Both the position numbers and the translations under genes were made by a program. Below, in pieces: positions 1 through 6,215 of a stretch of DNA of 10,990 nucleotides. The notes beneath the pieces were generated by a model. It had not been told where the DNA came from. It saw only the letters and a program-made list of their open reading frames with translations, and did not search any database. Source of the DNA: Candidatus Bathyarchaeota archaeon UBA185 (GTDB lineage: Archaea > Thermoproteota > Bathyarchaeia > 40CM-2-53-6); NCBI GenBank assembly GCA_002495485.1, contig DAFH01000048.1:29008-39997 (forward strand), written 5' to 3'. Numbering within the stretch: the first letter of the stretch is position 1; the number at the start of each line of letters is the position of its first letter.

Positions 1-1085
1 ACCTCGGCGCCGAGGTGATCAAGATCGAAAAACCGGGTGGCGGAGACGAGACCCGGACGTGGGGTCCACCCTTCACCGATGGGTTAAGCTACTATTTCCT
101 GAGTCTCAACCGTGGAAAGAAGAGCGTCACGCTCGACATTACGACCCCAGCGGCGCAGAGGATAATCCGGCAACTTGTCCAAGACTCTGACATTGTTGTG
201 GAGAGCTTTCGTCCCGGCTCGCTAGCCAAGTACGAGCTGGACTATCCGAGTCTGAGACGTGTAAACAAGGCGCTCGTCTACTGCTCAATCTCAGGATTCG
301 GCCAGACGGGACCCTACCGGGACAGGCCCGGATACGACGTCACGGCGTTTGCGATGAGCGGCATCATGAGCACGACAGGCGAAGAAGGCAGACCCCCGAT
401 TCGAGTGAATGTTCCAGTGGCAGACATAGCCGCGGGCCACTACGCATCGACTGCAATTCTCGCCTGTCTCTCACGACGGCTCGTCACGGGCCGAGGCGAA
501 TACATCGACATAGGACTCTACGACTCGATCGTCTCCTGGCTGACGTATCTGGCCAGCTACTACTTCGCTACTGGAAGACAGCCGCTCCGAATTGGTTCCG
601 CCCACCCGAGCATCGTCCCATACCAAGCCTTCGATTGCAAAGACAAACCGCTCATCGTAGCAGTTGGCAATGATCAACAGTGGCAGGCTCTCTGCCGCGC
701 ACTTCGTCTGGAAGAATTGTCTCGTCGAAGGGAATTCAGCACAAACCCTCTACGAGTACGCAACAGACAACAACTAATTCCAATTCTGTCAAGGCGTCTG
801 AGAGGCCAGAAAGCGTCCTACTGGAACCGTATTCTCAACAAGAACCGAGTCCCTGCTGCGCCAATGTACAGTATAGCCGACGTGATCAAGGACCCCCAGA
901 TTAAACATCGCGGCCTGTTTCAGGAGGAGGCGAAGAGCGGGACGCGTGTTTTGGCTTCTCCAATCAGATTCAACAAGCATCAGAGACCTCTCCCAAATCC
1001 CGCGCCGAGACTGGGACAGGACACGAGATCGATTCTTCGAAAGCTTGGATACTCTGAGAGAGCGATTGCCAAAATCGCCAACTAA
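1..1085 (+). CDS. CaiB/BaiF family (class III) CoA-transferase, 5' truncated
   Basis: Class III CoA-transferases move CoA between carboxylic acids through an aspartyl-CoA intermediate in the cytoplasm. The open frame already runs at base 1 (codons LGAEVIKIEKP from base 3), and this is the usual motif about 30 residues into the family, so the true start lies left of the window; the GTG at 15 is an internal valine. Visible family blocks are SLNRGKKSVTLD, VVESFRPGSLAKYELDY, SISGFGQTGPYRDRPGYD and GEYIDIGLYDS. The Asp of LYDS (codon 522-524) aligns with the catalytic Asp169 of formyl-CoA transferase. The carboxyl end is intact, with stop TAA at 1083-1085. The substrate cannot be read from the sequence; succinyl-, formyl- or aryl/alkyl-acid CoA transfer are all possible. 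It converges on the DUF2110-like gene with a 15-nt gap. Confidence 0.93.
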   Translation, partial: LGAEVIKIEKPGGGDETRTWGPPFTDGLSYYFLSLNRGKKSVTLDITTPAAQRIIRQLVQDSDIVVESFRPGSLAKYELDYPSLRRVNKALVYCSISGFGQTGPYRDRPGYDVTAFAMSGIMSTTGEEGRPPIRVNVPVADIAAGHYASTAILACLSRRLVTGRGEYIDIGLYDSIVSWLTYLASYYFATGRQPLRIGSAHPSIVPYQAFDCKDKPLIVAVGNDQQWQALCRALRLEELSRRREFSTNPLRVRNRQQLIPILSRRLRGQKASYWNRILNKNRVPAAPMYSIADVIKDPQIKHRGLFQEEAKSGTRVLASPIRFNKHQRPLPNPAPRLGQDTRSILRKLGYSERAIAKIAN

Positions 1086-1100
1086 CTGGTCCCCTAGTTG
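1079..1100. terminator. Small inverted repeat between convergent stop codons
   Basis: CAACTA (1079-1084) and TAGTTG (1095-1100) form a perfect 6-bp inverted repeat around a 10-nt loop. It includes the TAA of the CoA-transferase and lies against the TAG of the minus-strand gene at 1101-1103. It may fold at the 3' ends of both messages. There is no T tract, so a terminator role is only a guess. Confidence 0.25.
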
Positions 1101-1880
1101 CTACGCGCTGTCTCGGCCAAAGAGTGCTTTTGCCGGAGTTCTGAACGATGCCAGTCCAACCCCTCGGAGCCGCCTCCCGATCTTGGCCACGACTCCCGGC
1201 GCGTCGGTGTCGTACTTGCAGACTAGGCATTGAACCAGCAGGGATAGGCTCTCGATCTTGATGACGTCACGGTCGAGGTTTGCCGCCCTGACGATCTTCC
1301 GCGCATAATCCCTGTCTATTCCGATCGCGATGACGCGATCAAAGAGGAGTCTCTTCCACGATAGAAACTGGTCACGGGCCTGGTCCGCTAGCTCGACCGT
1401 GATCTTCTCTCCATCAAGCTCTGTAACGCTCACGTCTATGGGAAAATAGTCCGCTAGCGCGTTATCCGAGAGGATTTCTCTGGAGGACTTTGCGACCCCG
1501 TCTGAGAGTTGGGCTCTCATTCTGTGCAGTGGATAGAGCGCATCCTTCCGGACTGGCTCCATAATTCCGAGGTCGATGTAGACGCCGAATCCTACACGAC
1601 CTGAACCGGTGATGAATCCCTTGTGGACATCCCAGCGTTCGATTCGCGAGATCTCGACCGGGGCCACGCCGTATTTTTCGACGAGAAGGTTGAGAAACGC
1701 TTCAGCGTCGTCTCCTCTCGCCCGGACTTGGAGCCACTGCTGGGGGGCGGAGATCTCCCACTTGACCCGCAGACCCTTGGCCTCCTTGGCGAGAATATTC
1801 CATACGGGTCCGGGTCCGCGTCTTAGTACTGGTTCCGGAATCTTTTCTGCCAGGGTGGCTGTCTGCCAGCCCTCAGCCAA
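1101..1880 (-). CDS. DUF2110-like archaeal protein in the tfe transcription unit
   Basis: This 259-residue protein resembles the archaeal DUF2110 family, whose function is not known to me. Residues about 84-107 (HKGFITGSGRVGFGVYIDLG) have the look of an S1/OB-type strand pattern, so nucleic-acid binding is possible, but that is inference. The rest is mixed alpha/beta and charged, with no signal peptide or membrane span; it is probably cytoplasmic. A C-terminal pair C218/C221 spaced C-x2-C (QCLVCKYDTDAPG) is present without a partner pair. The start is TTG at 1880: the only in-frame stop upstream is the tfe stop itself, and no ATG or GTG lies between. The gap to tfe is 21 nt on the same strand, so the two are very likely cotranscribed and this protein may act with transcription or RNA processing. 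Confidence 0.72.
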   Translation of the reverse strand: MAEGWQTATLAEKIPEPVLRRGPGPVWNILAKEAKGLRVKWEISAPQQWLQVRARGDDAEAFLNLLVEKYGVAPVEISRIERWDVHKGFITGSGRVGFGVYIDLGIMEPVRKDALYPLHRMRAQLSDGVAKSSREILSDNALADYFPIDVSVTELDGEKITVELADQARDQFLSWKRLLFDRVIAIGIDRDYARKIVRAANLDRDVIKIESLSLLVQCLVCKYDTDAPGVVAKIGRRLRGVGLASFRTPAKALFGRDSA

Positions 1881-1901
1881 GACGTTTCTTCCCTTAGAGG
1901 G

Positions 1902-2438
1902 CTAGAACCTTCCATCTGCGAAAGCGATAGGACCCTCGGACAGTTCCGATTCGAGCTTTCGCGAATGGTCCTCGAGCATCTGTATCGTCCGGCTGTTATC
2001 GTCGCTGACTAGCTGACCGTTACAGCCGCTGCACCTGAACGCGGATTCCATCGCGTCTTCAAAAGTCACCCGGATACCGGGGCAGCCTTTGCATACGAAG
2101 AAGCTGTGACCTTTCTCAAACTCTAGCTTGGTCCGCATCTGTTCGAGAGCCTTCTTCTTACGGCTCCTAACGAACGCGTCCAGCTGGTCTGGCTGAAGCT
2201 TCCAGTGATAGATGAACCAGCCAGTCTTCTCGTCCCTCGACCGTATACACGTGACAAGCGCGTGGTCGTAGAGCTTGTAGAGGACCTTGCGGGCCGTGTT
2301 TAACCGGACATTGGCCTGGGTCGCAATAACGTCATCCGTCGTGGTTCCCGCGTTCGCGAGCGCCTTTACAATGTTGAGTGCTTCTTCTCCGCCGAAGAAG
2401 CTTGCCAGTCGTGCCAGATCATCGTGATGGTTCCCCAT
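1902..2438 (-). CDS. tfe: Transcription factor E (TFE/TFIIE-alpha homologue)
   Basis: TFE helps archaeal RNA polymerase open promoters together with TBP and TFB. The 178-residue protein has the two expected parts. An N-terminal extended winged helix covers about residues 10-88 and ends in the typical block TGWFIYHWKL. A charged linker helix follows (about 90-112), then a C-terminal zinc ribbon with C116, C119, C136 and C139 in the pattern FVCKGC...FRCSGC. The length matches archaeal TFE. The start is ATG at 2438, with a TATA-like ATTAAATC about 48 nt upstream on this strand, implying a leader near 20 nt. It is divergent from trm56 and followed closely by the DUF2110-like gene. I saw no separate TFE-beta gene here. 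Confidence 0.95.
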   Translation of the reverse strand: MGNHHDDLARLASFFGGEEALNIVKALANAGTTTDDVIATQANVRLNTARKVLYKLYDHALVTCIRSRDEKTGWFIYHWKLQPDQLDAFVRSRKKKALEQMRTKLEFEKGHSFFVCKGCPGIRVTFEDAMESAFRCSGCNGQLVSDDNSRTIQMLEDHSRKLESELSEGPIAFADGRF

Positions 2439-2481
2439 TCGGCTGTAATAACCTCGGACACTGTATTATGCGCGTTTCTAC

Positions 2482-2493
2482 GATTTAATGTAT
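2482..2493. promoter_or_regulatory. Shared AT-rich promoter core for tfe and trm56
   Basis: The 81 bp between the two divergent starts have one clear AT-rich block, GATTTAATGTAT. Read rightward, TTTAATGT sits about 33 nt before the trm56 ATG. Read leftward, ATTAAATC sits about 48 nt before the tfe ATG and is preceded by the purine-rich GGGAGATAC, a possible BRE. Both distances suit an archaeal TATA box about 26 bp before transcription start. One element serving both genes is inferred; no transcript data are available. Confidence 0.5.
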
Positions 2494-2519
2494 CTCCCTA
2501 ATCCCATGCTTCTCCTGCC

Positions 2520-3056
2520 ATGGCAAGAATCATCATTCTCCGGATAGGCCATAGAGTCTTTAGAGATATGAGAGTCACCACCCACGTCTGCCTCACAGCA
2601 CGAGCATTCGGAGCCGATGGAGTCATCATTGCCGACCGCGAAGACAAAGTTGTGGAATCCACAATACGAGACGTGACCAGCAGATTCGGTGGACCCTTCC
2701 AAGTCCAGACGGGTATCGCGTGGAAGAAGGCGGTCAAGGACTGGAAAAACTCCGGAGGCAAGATAGTCCATCTCACGGCGTACGGTCTTCCCCTACCGAA
2801 GGTCTTGCCAGAGATCCAAGACTTGACGTATGACATGATGATCATCGTCGGGTCTGAGAAGATGCCTGGCGAGGTCTTCAAGATCGCCGACTGGAACGTA
2901 TCCGTCACGAACCAGCCGATGAGCGAGGTGGCCGCGCTCGCAGTTTTCCTAGACTGGTACATGGATCATCAAGAGTTCGCCCACGAGTTCTCCGACGCCC
3001 AGGTCAGGATCGTCCCGTCAAAGAGTGGAAAAGAGGTTCAGCAGGTCGCCAGTTGA
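2520..3056 (+). CDS. trm56: tRNA (cytidine-56-2'-O)-methyltransferase Trm56
   Basis: Trm56 is the archaeal SPOUT-class enzyme that uses S-adenosylmethionine to methylate the 2'-hydroxyl of C56 in the T loop of tRNA. The 178-residue product shows the family blocks in order: N-terminal LRIGHRVFRDMRVTTHVCLTARAF (described here as residues 7-30), HLTAYGLPL (84-92), IIVGSEKMPGEV (108-119), and the knot motif NQPMSEVAALAVFLD (131-145). Length and order match the family. ATG at 2520 is preceded by a TATA-like block about 30 nt upstream and no ribosome site, so the message is probably leaderless or nearly so. The gene is divergent from tfe. Its last 39 bases lie opposite the end of the broken membrane-protein gene. 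Confidence 0.95.
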   Translation: MARIIILRIGHRVFRDMRVTTHVCLTARAFGADGVIIADREDKVVESTIRDVTSRFGGPFQVQTGIAWKKAVKDWKNSGGKIVHLTAYGLPLPKVLPEIQDLTYDMMIIVGSEKMPGEVFKIADWNVSVTNQPMSEVAALAVFLDWYMDHQEFAHEFSDAQVRIVPSKSGKEVQQVAS

Positions 3057-3359
3057 ACTGTGGTCGCGCTGGAGGACATGGTATATTTCTCCGAGTATTC
3101 CGCGGGCGATGACGAGTATCGTCCCCAGTTCCAGATCGAGCCTCCTCCTGACAGCTCGTAGGAGACGAATCCGACGACGACCATGATCGCACTCCACAGG
3201 AGATGTTTGACCTGGTCGGAGATTACGGTGGCGACTAGGCCGACAGCGATGCGGGAAAAGACGAACGAGTAGAGTCCCCGAAGCCAGCACTACGAGTCCA
3301 CCGATTATGCAGAGGATCTTTGCTGACTCGAAGCCGAGCTGCATCATCGCGCGTTTCAT
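3018..3359 (-). pseudogene. Small multi-helix membrane protein gene with two compensating frameshifts
   Basis: No single frame gives a sensible protein, but three pieces join well. Frame 1 from ATG at 3359 gives QLGFESAKILCIIGGLVVLA. After the G4 run at 3276-3279 (complement) the next frame gives FSRIAVGLVATVISDQ and LLWSAIMVVVGFVSYELSGG. After the G4 run at 3123-3126 the first frame resumes with TILVIARGILGEIYHVLQRD. Removing one G at the first run and adding one at the second restores about 113 codons with three to four hydrophobic helices and joins SG-LYS and WNWG-TIL smoothly. The shifts look like sequence errors or very recent damage. The ORF could extend to a TTG at 3383. The end overlaps the trm56 3' end antisense by 39 nt. 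I do not recognise the family; no function is assigned. Confidence 0.6.
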
Positions 3360-3493
3360 CAGCCACTTGCCTACGCGGTTCAACCAGTAGACACCGAGAA
3401 TTTCGTGGGTGAATTTTCGCGATATGATTCAAAGCAATTGATCGAAGCCACGGCTGGAACAGGATATTGTCCGTAGTTATCGAGAGCATTGCT

Positions 3494-4165
3494 TTAGGTT
3501 GCGCCGTGACTCTTTAGGAGGCTGACAACGCGGGCGTCTCCTTTTTCGATCGCGAACGTAAACGGCGTCTTCCCCTTCGCATTCTTCGCATTCGGGTCCG
3601 CCCCGTTCTGTAGAAGAAGATTCACTAGTTCGAGGTTTCCTGCTGATGCTGCGTGCATCAATGGCGTGAATCCGCCCTCATAGCTGTGGTTCACATTGGC
3701 GCCGTGCTTGACCAATAGCCTGGCCACTTCGGTGTGGTTCTGGGAAGCTGCTCCTGTCAGAGCCGTGAACCCCGTCTCGTTCTTTGCGACGGCGTTCGGC
3801 TCGGCCCCCTTTTCGATCAGATACTCCGTGGACCCCTTCAGGCCCAGATACGACGCTAGAGCGAGCGCCGTGAAACCGTCCGGCGAATAAGATCTGACCA
3901 GTGAAGGATCGCGATCTACCAAGCTTTTGAGCTGGACTAGGTCGCCGAGAGCTGCGGCTTCAAAGACGTCGAGACCGGACTTTCTGGCGGCGATCTCTCG
4001 AGCGACTACTGTGTTTCCTCGGTACAAGGCGAGAAAGACTGCCGTTACTCCACTCTTGTCTTTGGTGTCCGCCAGAGATGGTTGCTCTTTGAGTACATGC
4101 AGAATTCTTGGAGTCTCGTTCTTCTTCAGCGCGTCTATGAAATCGTCCGGCTGCAAAGCTTGCAT
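3494..4165 (-). CDS. Ankyrin-repeat protein
   Basis: The 223-residue product consists almost wholly of ankyrin repeats, which bind partner proteins. Repeats start at about residues 38, 65, 96, 131, 164 and 197; the last three full ones carry the classic pattern, for example GGFTPLMHAASAGNLELVNL followed by LLQNGADPNA. The first about 35 residues form a helical cap (DDFIDALKKNETPRILHVLK). There is no signal peptide or membrane span, so it is probably cytoplasmic. I chose ATG at 4165 because the longer frame (to 4300) runs back inside mbf1 with low-complexity, shadow-like residues. The stop of mbf1 is 16 nt upstream, so cotranscription is likely and a link to MBF1 or to translation is possible, but the partner cannot be told from sequence. 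Confidence 0.88.
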   Translation of the reverse strand: MQALQPDDFIDALKKNETPRILHVLKEQPSLADTKDKSGVTAVFLALYRGNTVVAREIAARKSGLDVFEAAALGDLVQLKSLVDRDPSLVRSYSPDGFTALALASYLGLKGSTEYLIEKGAEPNAVAKNETGFTALTGAASQNHTEVARLLVKHGANVNHSYEGGFTPLMHAASAGNLELVNLLLQNGADPNAKNAKGKTPFTFAIEKGDARVVSLLKSHGAT

Positions 4166-4181
4166 TTTCTGGGAAGGGTTT

Positions 4182-4709
4182 CTAACCTTCGTCCGATTCG
4201 TCCTTGTGCCGGACGAGTGCCACATCGCCGAGCGTGACTCCCGGTGAGGGTGCTGGTCGACGCGGTGGGGCAGGAATGTCAAGCTCGTCCCGCGGAACAA
4301 GAAGGCGAACTCTGAGAATGTGTTCGAGCTCCTTTGCTAGACGCATGGTGGGCAGCATCTTTCCGATCTCGATCTTCTGAATGACCGTCACCTTCTCCTT
4401 CGCTTTGAAGGCGAGGTCCTGTTGTGAGAGGCCTAGCTTGGCCCGGGCTTCTTTGATCGCGGATGGATACTCCTCGATCAGATCGGACTCCTCAACTGCC
4501 TTCGGAAGTTTCTCGATCGGAGCATGCGTGTGGGACGGGTAGGATACGTGTGAGGGTGCTACGGGAGCACGATGCACCGGTTTGTCCGGAAAGCCTGGAA
4601 GCTGTGTTCCGATGCTTGAACATTGCTGGCAGACGATGAGCCGTGCGCCTTCGACGAGTGTTCTTGAGGGTTTGCCGACGATCTCGCGTCCACATATCTC
4701 ACAGAACAA
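4182..4709 (-). CDS. mbf1: Multiprotein bridging factor 1 (MBF1), zinc ribbon plus HTH
   Basis: Archaeal MBF1 has an N-terminal zinc ribbon and a Cro/C1-type helix-turn-helix; in archaea it is associated with ribosomes and translation more than with activator bridging. This 175-residue protein has C3, C6, C27 and C30 for zinc (MFCEICGREI ... IVCQQC), a Pro/His-rich linker (about 38-70), and an HTH at about 83-138 containing ARAKLGLSQQDLAFKAKEKV and IQKIEIGKMLPT. The tail TLGDVALVRHKD is the usual archaeal MBF1 ending. The start is TTG at 4709; a TAG lies six codons upstream and no ATG or GTG is between. TATTTC about 33 nt before the start could be the TATA box. The ankyrin gene follows 16 nt downstream. 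Confidence 0.94.
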   Translation of the reverse strand: MFCEICGREIVGKPSRTLVEGARLIVCQQCSSIGTQLPGFPDKPVHRAPVAPSHVSYPSHTHAPIEKLPKAVEESDLIEEYPSAIKEARAKLGLSQQDLAFKAKEKVTVIQKIEIGKMLPTMRLAKELEHILRVRLLVPRDELDIPAPPRRPAPSPGVTLGDVALVRHKDESDEG

Positions 4710-4737
4710 GGCTTCAGAGTACCTCTAGGCGAGAACG

Positions 4738-4746
4738 TTAGAAATA
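4738..4746. promoter_or_regulatory. Possible shared TATA region for mbf1 and the PUA gene
   Basis: TTAGAAATA lies between the divergent mbf1 and PUA genes. Leftward it reads TATTTC about 33 nt before the mbf1 TTG. Rightward GAAATA lies about 37 nt before ATG 4783. If this is the rightward TATA box, transcription would begin near 4771, downstream of the alternative TTG at 4753, which favours ATG 4783 as the PUA start. The match to a TATA consensus is weak. Confidence 0.35.
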
Positions 4747-4782
4747 GGCTCATTGGATGCTTATGTAGGTATCGGATTTACA

Positions 4783-5268
4783 ATGCCTTTAGAGCTCGTA
4801 AAGCCACGACTTCACGAGCTACGCAGGATACGCGTCGTCGCCAACTACCAGTTCGGCAGAGGCGCCTCGAAAGCCTTCCCGGAAACCATCAAGATCACAC
4901 GAAGCCCAAACACGCACCGCATACGACACATATTCCGAGACGACCAACTGCTCGCGACCTACCGTCCTAAAGATGGACTGCTGGCACTGTCGATCCCAGG
5001 CGGACAGGCATTGCTGAAAATTTTCAGACCGCCCAGACTCAGAGTCACCGTTGTCCCTGGAGTGGAGGAATTCATCAAGAAAGGTGGAAACGTCTTCTGC
5101 AAACACGTGCACAACGTTGATCCTGAACTTCGCCCGGCGGAGGAGGTTCTCGTGGTGGACGAGAAGGACAGGCTACTGGCCGTGGGGAGGAGCTTCTTCA
5201 ACGCGGAGGAGATGCTGAGCTTCAAGGTCGGCATCGGCGTAAAGATTAGGCACGGCGTGGAAGGCTGA
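4783..5268 (+). CDS. PUA-domain protein (archaeal, putative RNA-binding)
   Basis: PUA domains bind structured RNA. The 161-residue product has an N-terminal region with KPRLHELRRIRVVANYQFGR (residues 7-26) and a C-terminal PUA fold from about residue 86, with PRLRVTVVPG, FIKKGGNVFCKHV, LRPAEEVLVVDEKDRLLAVG and MLSFKVGIGVKIRHG. It resembles stand-alone archaeal PUA proteins related to the PUA module of archaeosine tRNA-guanine transglycosylase, but has no catalytic TGT domain, so it should not be called TGT. ATG 4783 was chosen because conservation begins soon after it; a TTG at 4753 in the same frame would add ten residues. nac follows after 38 nt on the same strand, suggesting a translation-related role and probably shared transcription. 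Confidence 0.85.
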   Translation: MPLELVKPRLHELRRIRVVANYQFGRGASKAFPETIKITRSPNTHRIRHIFRDDQLLATYRPKDGLLALSIPGGQALLKIFRPPRLRVTVVPGVEEFIKKGGNVFCKHVHNVDPELRPAEEVLVVDEKDRLLAVGRSFFNAEEMLSFKVGIGVKIRHGVEG

Positions 5269-5295
5269 TAGGCTTAACAGTCGGCGACGGTGGCC

Positions 5296-5300
5296 GGTGA
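5296..5300 (+). promoter_or_regulatory. Ribosome binding site of nac
   Basis: GGTGA lies six bases before ATG 5307 and pairs with the usual archaeal 16S 3' end. It is one of the few clear ribosome sites in this window. It fixes the nac start and fits nac being internal to a PUA-nac message, although GCTTAACAG at 5272-5280 could also provide its own TATA box. Confidence 0.65.
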
Positions 5301-5306
5301 GTCATA

Positions 5307-5654
5307 ATGCAACGACGGATGAGCCCGCGAGAAGCCAATAGAATGATGGCACGCATGGGCATGCAGGTCGAACAGGTCGAGGACGTGACCCGAGTGGTGA
5401 TCGAGTCACCCTTGAAAAAGATCATCATCGACGAACCAGAGGTCGCCATCGTCACAGTCCAAGGCCAGAAAGTCTACCAAGTCGGCGGCGGAAGATCTCG
5501 AGAAGAAGCCGCGGGCAGCATGACCCCACAGGAGGACGCGAAACTTGTCGCGACGCAGGCAAGGGTCTCTGTCGAGGAGGCAGCTGGCGCTCTGAAGCAG
5601 TCGAACGGAGATCTTGCCCAAGCGATCATTCTACTAAAACAGAAGAAACCCTAG
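5307..5654 (+). CDS. nac: Nascent polypeptide-associated complex protein (archaeal NAC)
   Basis: Archaeal NAC is a homodimeric ribosome-associated chaperone that contacts emerging nascent chains. The 115-residue product has the usual plan: a basic, Met/Arg-rich N terminus (MQRRMSPREANRMMARMGMQ), a NAC domain at about residues 18-62 (VTRVVIESPLKKIIIDEPEV followed by IVTVQGQKVYQVGGG), and a C-terminal UBA domain at about 74-112 (EDAKLVATQARVSVEEAAGA and NGDLAQAIILLK). Length is normal for the family. ATG 5307 has a good GGTGA site. The PUA gene is 38 nt upstream and the Nudix gene begins about 14 nt after the stop, so these three may form one transcription unit. Confidence 0.96.
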   Translation: MQRRMSPREANRMMARMGMQVEQVEDVTRVVIESPLKKIIIDEPEVAIVTVQGQKVYQVGGGRSREEAAGSMTPQEDAKLVATQARVSVEEAAGALKQSNGDLAQAIILLKQKKP

Positions 5655-5668
5655 CAGTCGCTGGGCAG

Positions 5669-6155
5669 TTGACGATCCAGGCGACTCTCTGCTTCATCGT
5701 GCGAGAACAGGGTCTTACTTCTCAAAAAGTCCGAGGGACTCTTCGGCCAGGGAAAGTGGAACGCACTGGGTGGAAAAATACTTCCAGGCGAAGAGGCTGG
5801 AGATTGTGCAATCAGAGAAGTTTTTGAAGAGACACAGCTCAGGATCAGGAATCCCCAAGAACTAGGCACGGTCTACTTCTTCAAGAACGATGATCGAGTG
5901 AGTCCGCAATGGACGGTTCACGTCTTCCTTTCGCAAGACTTTGAAGGAACCCCGGCGGATGGTCGCGAGGGCATCACTAGCTGGTTCGACATTGACGCTC
6001 TTCCTTTCAAAGAGATGTGGGAGGACGACCCGTACTGGTACCGTCTAGCTATTGAGGGCCGGAGGTTTGAGGGATGGTTCTACTACTCGGGAGACTTTGA
6101 GAAGCTCCAGGATTACAGAATAGTCGAAGAAAACACTGTAGCGGCCAGACTCTAA
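5669..6155 (+). pseudogene. MTH1-like Nudix hydrolase (8-oxo-dGTPase type), one frameshift
   Basis: The gene starts in one frame at TTG 5669 (LTIQATLCFIVREQ) and continues in another from 5712 (VLLLKKSEGLFGQGKWNALG). Dropping one G from the run 5710-5712 joins them into a 161-residue protein, close to human MTH1 (156). The frame with the Nudix box has no start codon before GTG 5898, so translation as read would lose the active site. In the joined protein the Nudix box is residues 35-57 (GKILPGE ... REVFEE), with Q in place of the last box glycine (EETQL). Base-recognition residues of MTH1 are present: N31, and W117, D119, D120 in MWEDDPYW, with the same numbers as in human for the last three. 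So the role would be hydrolysis of oxidised purine dNTPs. A sequencing indel is at least as likely as a real pseudogene. Confidence 0.85.
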
Positions 6156-6175
6156 GAGAATCCCGACGGCTTATG

Positions 6176-6182
6176 CTTTAAG
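6176..6182 (+). promoter_or_regulatory. TATA-like box before the formiminotransferase-cyclodeaminase gene
   Basis: CTTTAAG within TTATGCTTTAAGACC lies 34-40 nt before TTG 6216, which would put transcription start near 6205. The 60-bp gap after the Nudix gene supports a separate promoter. Confidence 0.45.
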
Positions 6183-6215
6183 ACCATAGATAACGCCCCG
6201 AATGAATGCAGAAAG

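Noticed and set aside
3235..3489. 84-codon minus-strand frame upstream of and overlapping the broken membrane-protein gene
   Set aside because: Arg/Ser-rich, no hydrophobic or motif content; it overlaps the better membrane-protein frame.
4166..4300. N-terminal extension of the ankyrin gene upstream to 4300
   Set aside because: It lies inside mbf1 in another frame and its residues (His/Arg/Ser-rich, no repeat pattern) look like a shadow; the cap helix begins right after ATG 4165.
4753..4782. TTG 4753 as the start of the PUA gene
   Set aside because: The possible TATA element predicts transcription starting near 4771, and conserved sequence begins after ATG 4783.
4783..5268. Calling the PUA gene an archaeosine tRNA-guanine transglycosylase
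   Set aside because: Only the PUA-type part is present; there is no catalytic TGT barrel.
5651..5869. 72-codon minus-strand frame opposite the Nudix gene
   Set aside because: It is the shadow of the conserved Nudix-box coding on the plus strand.
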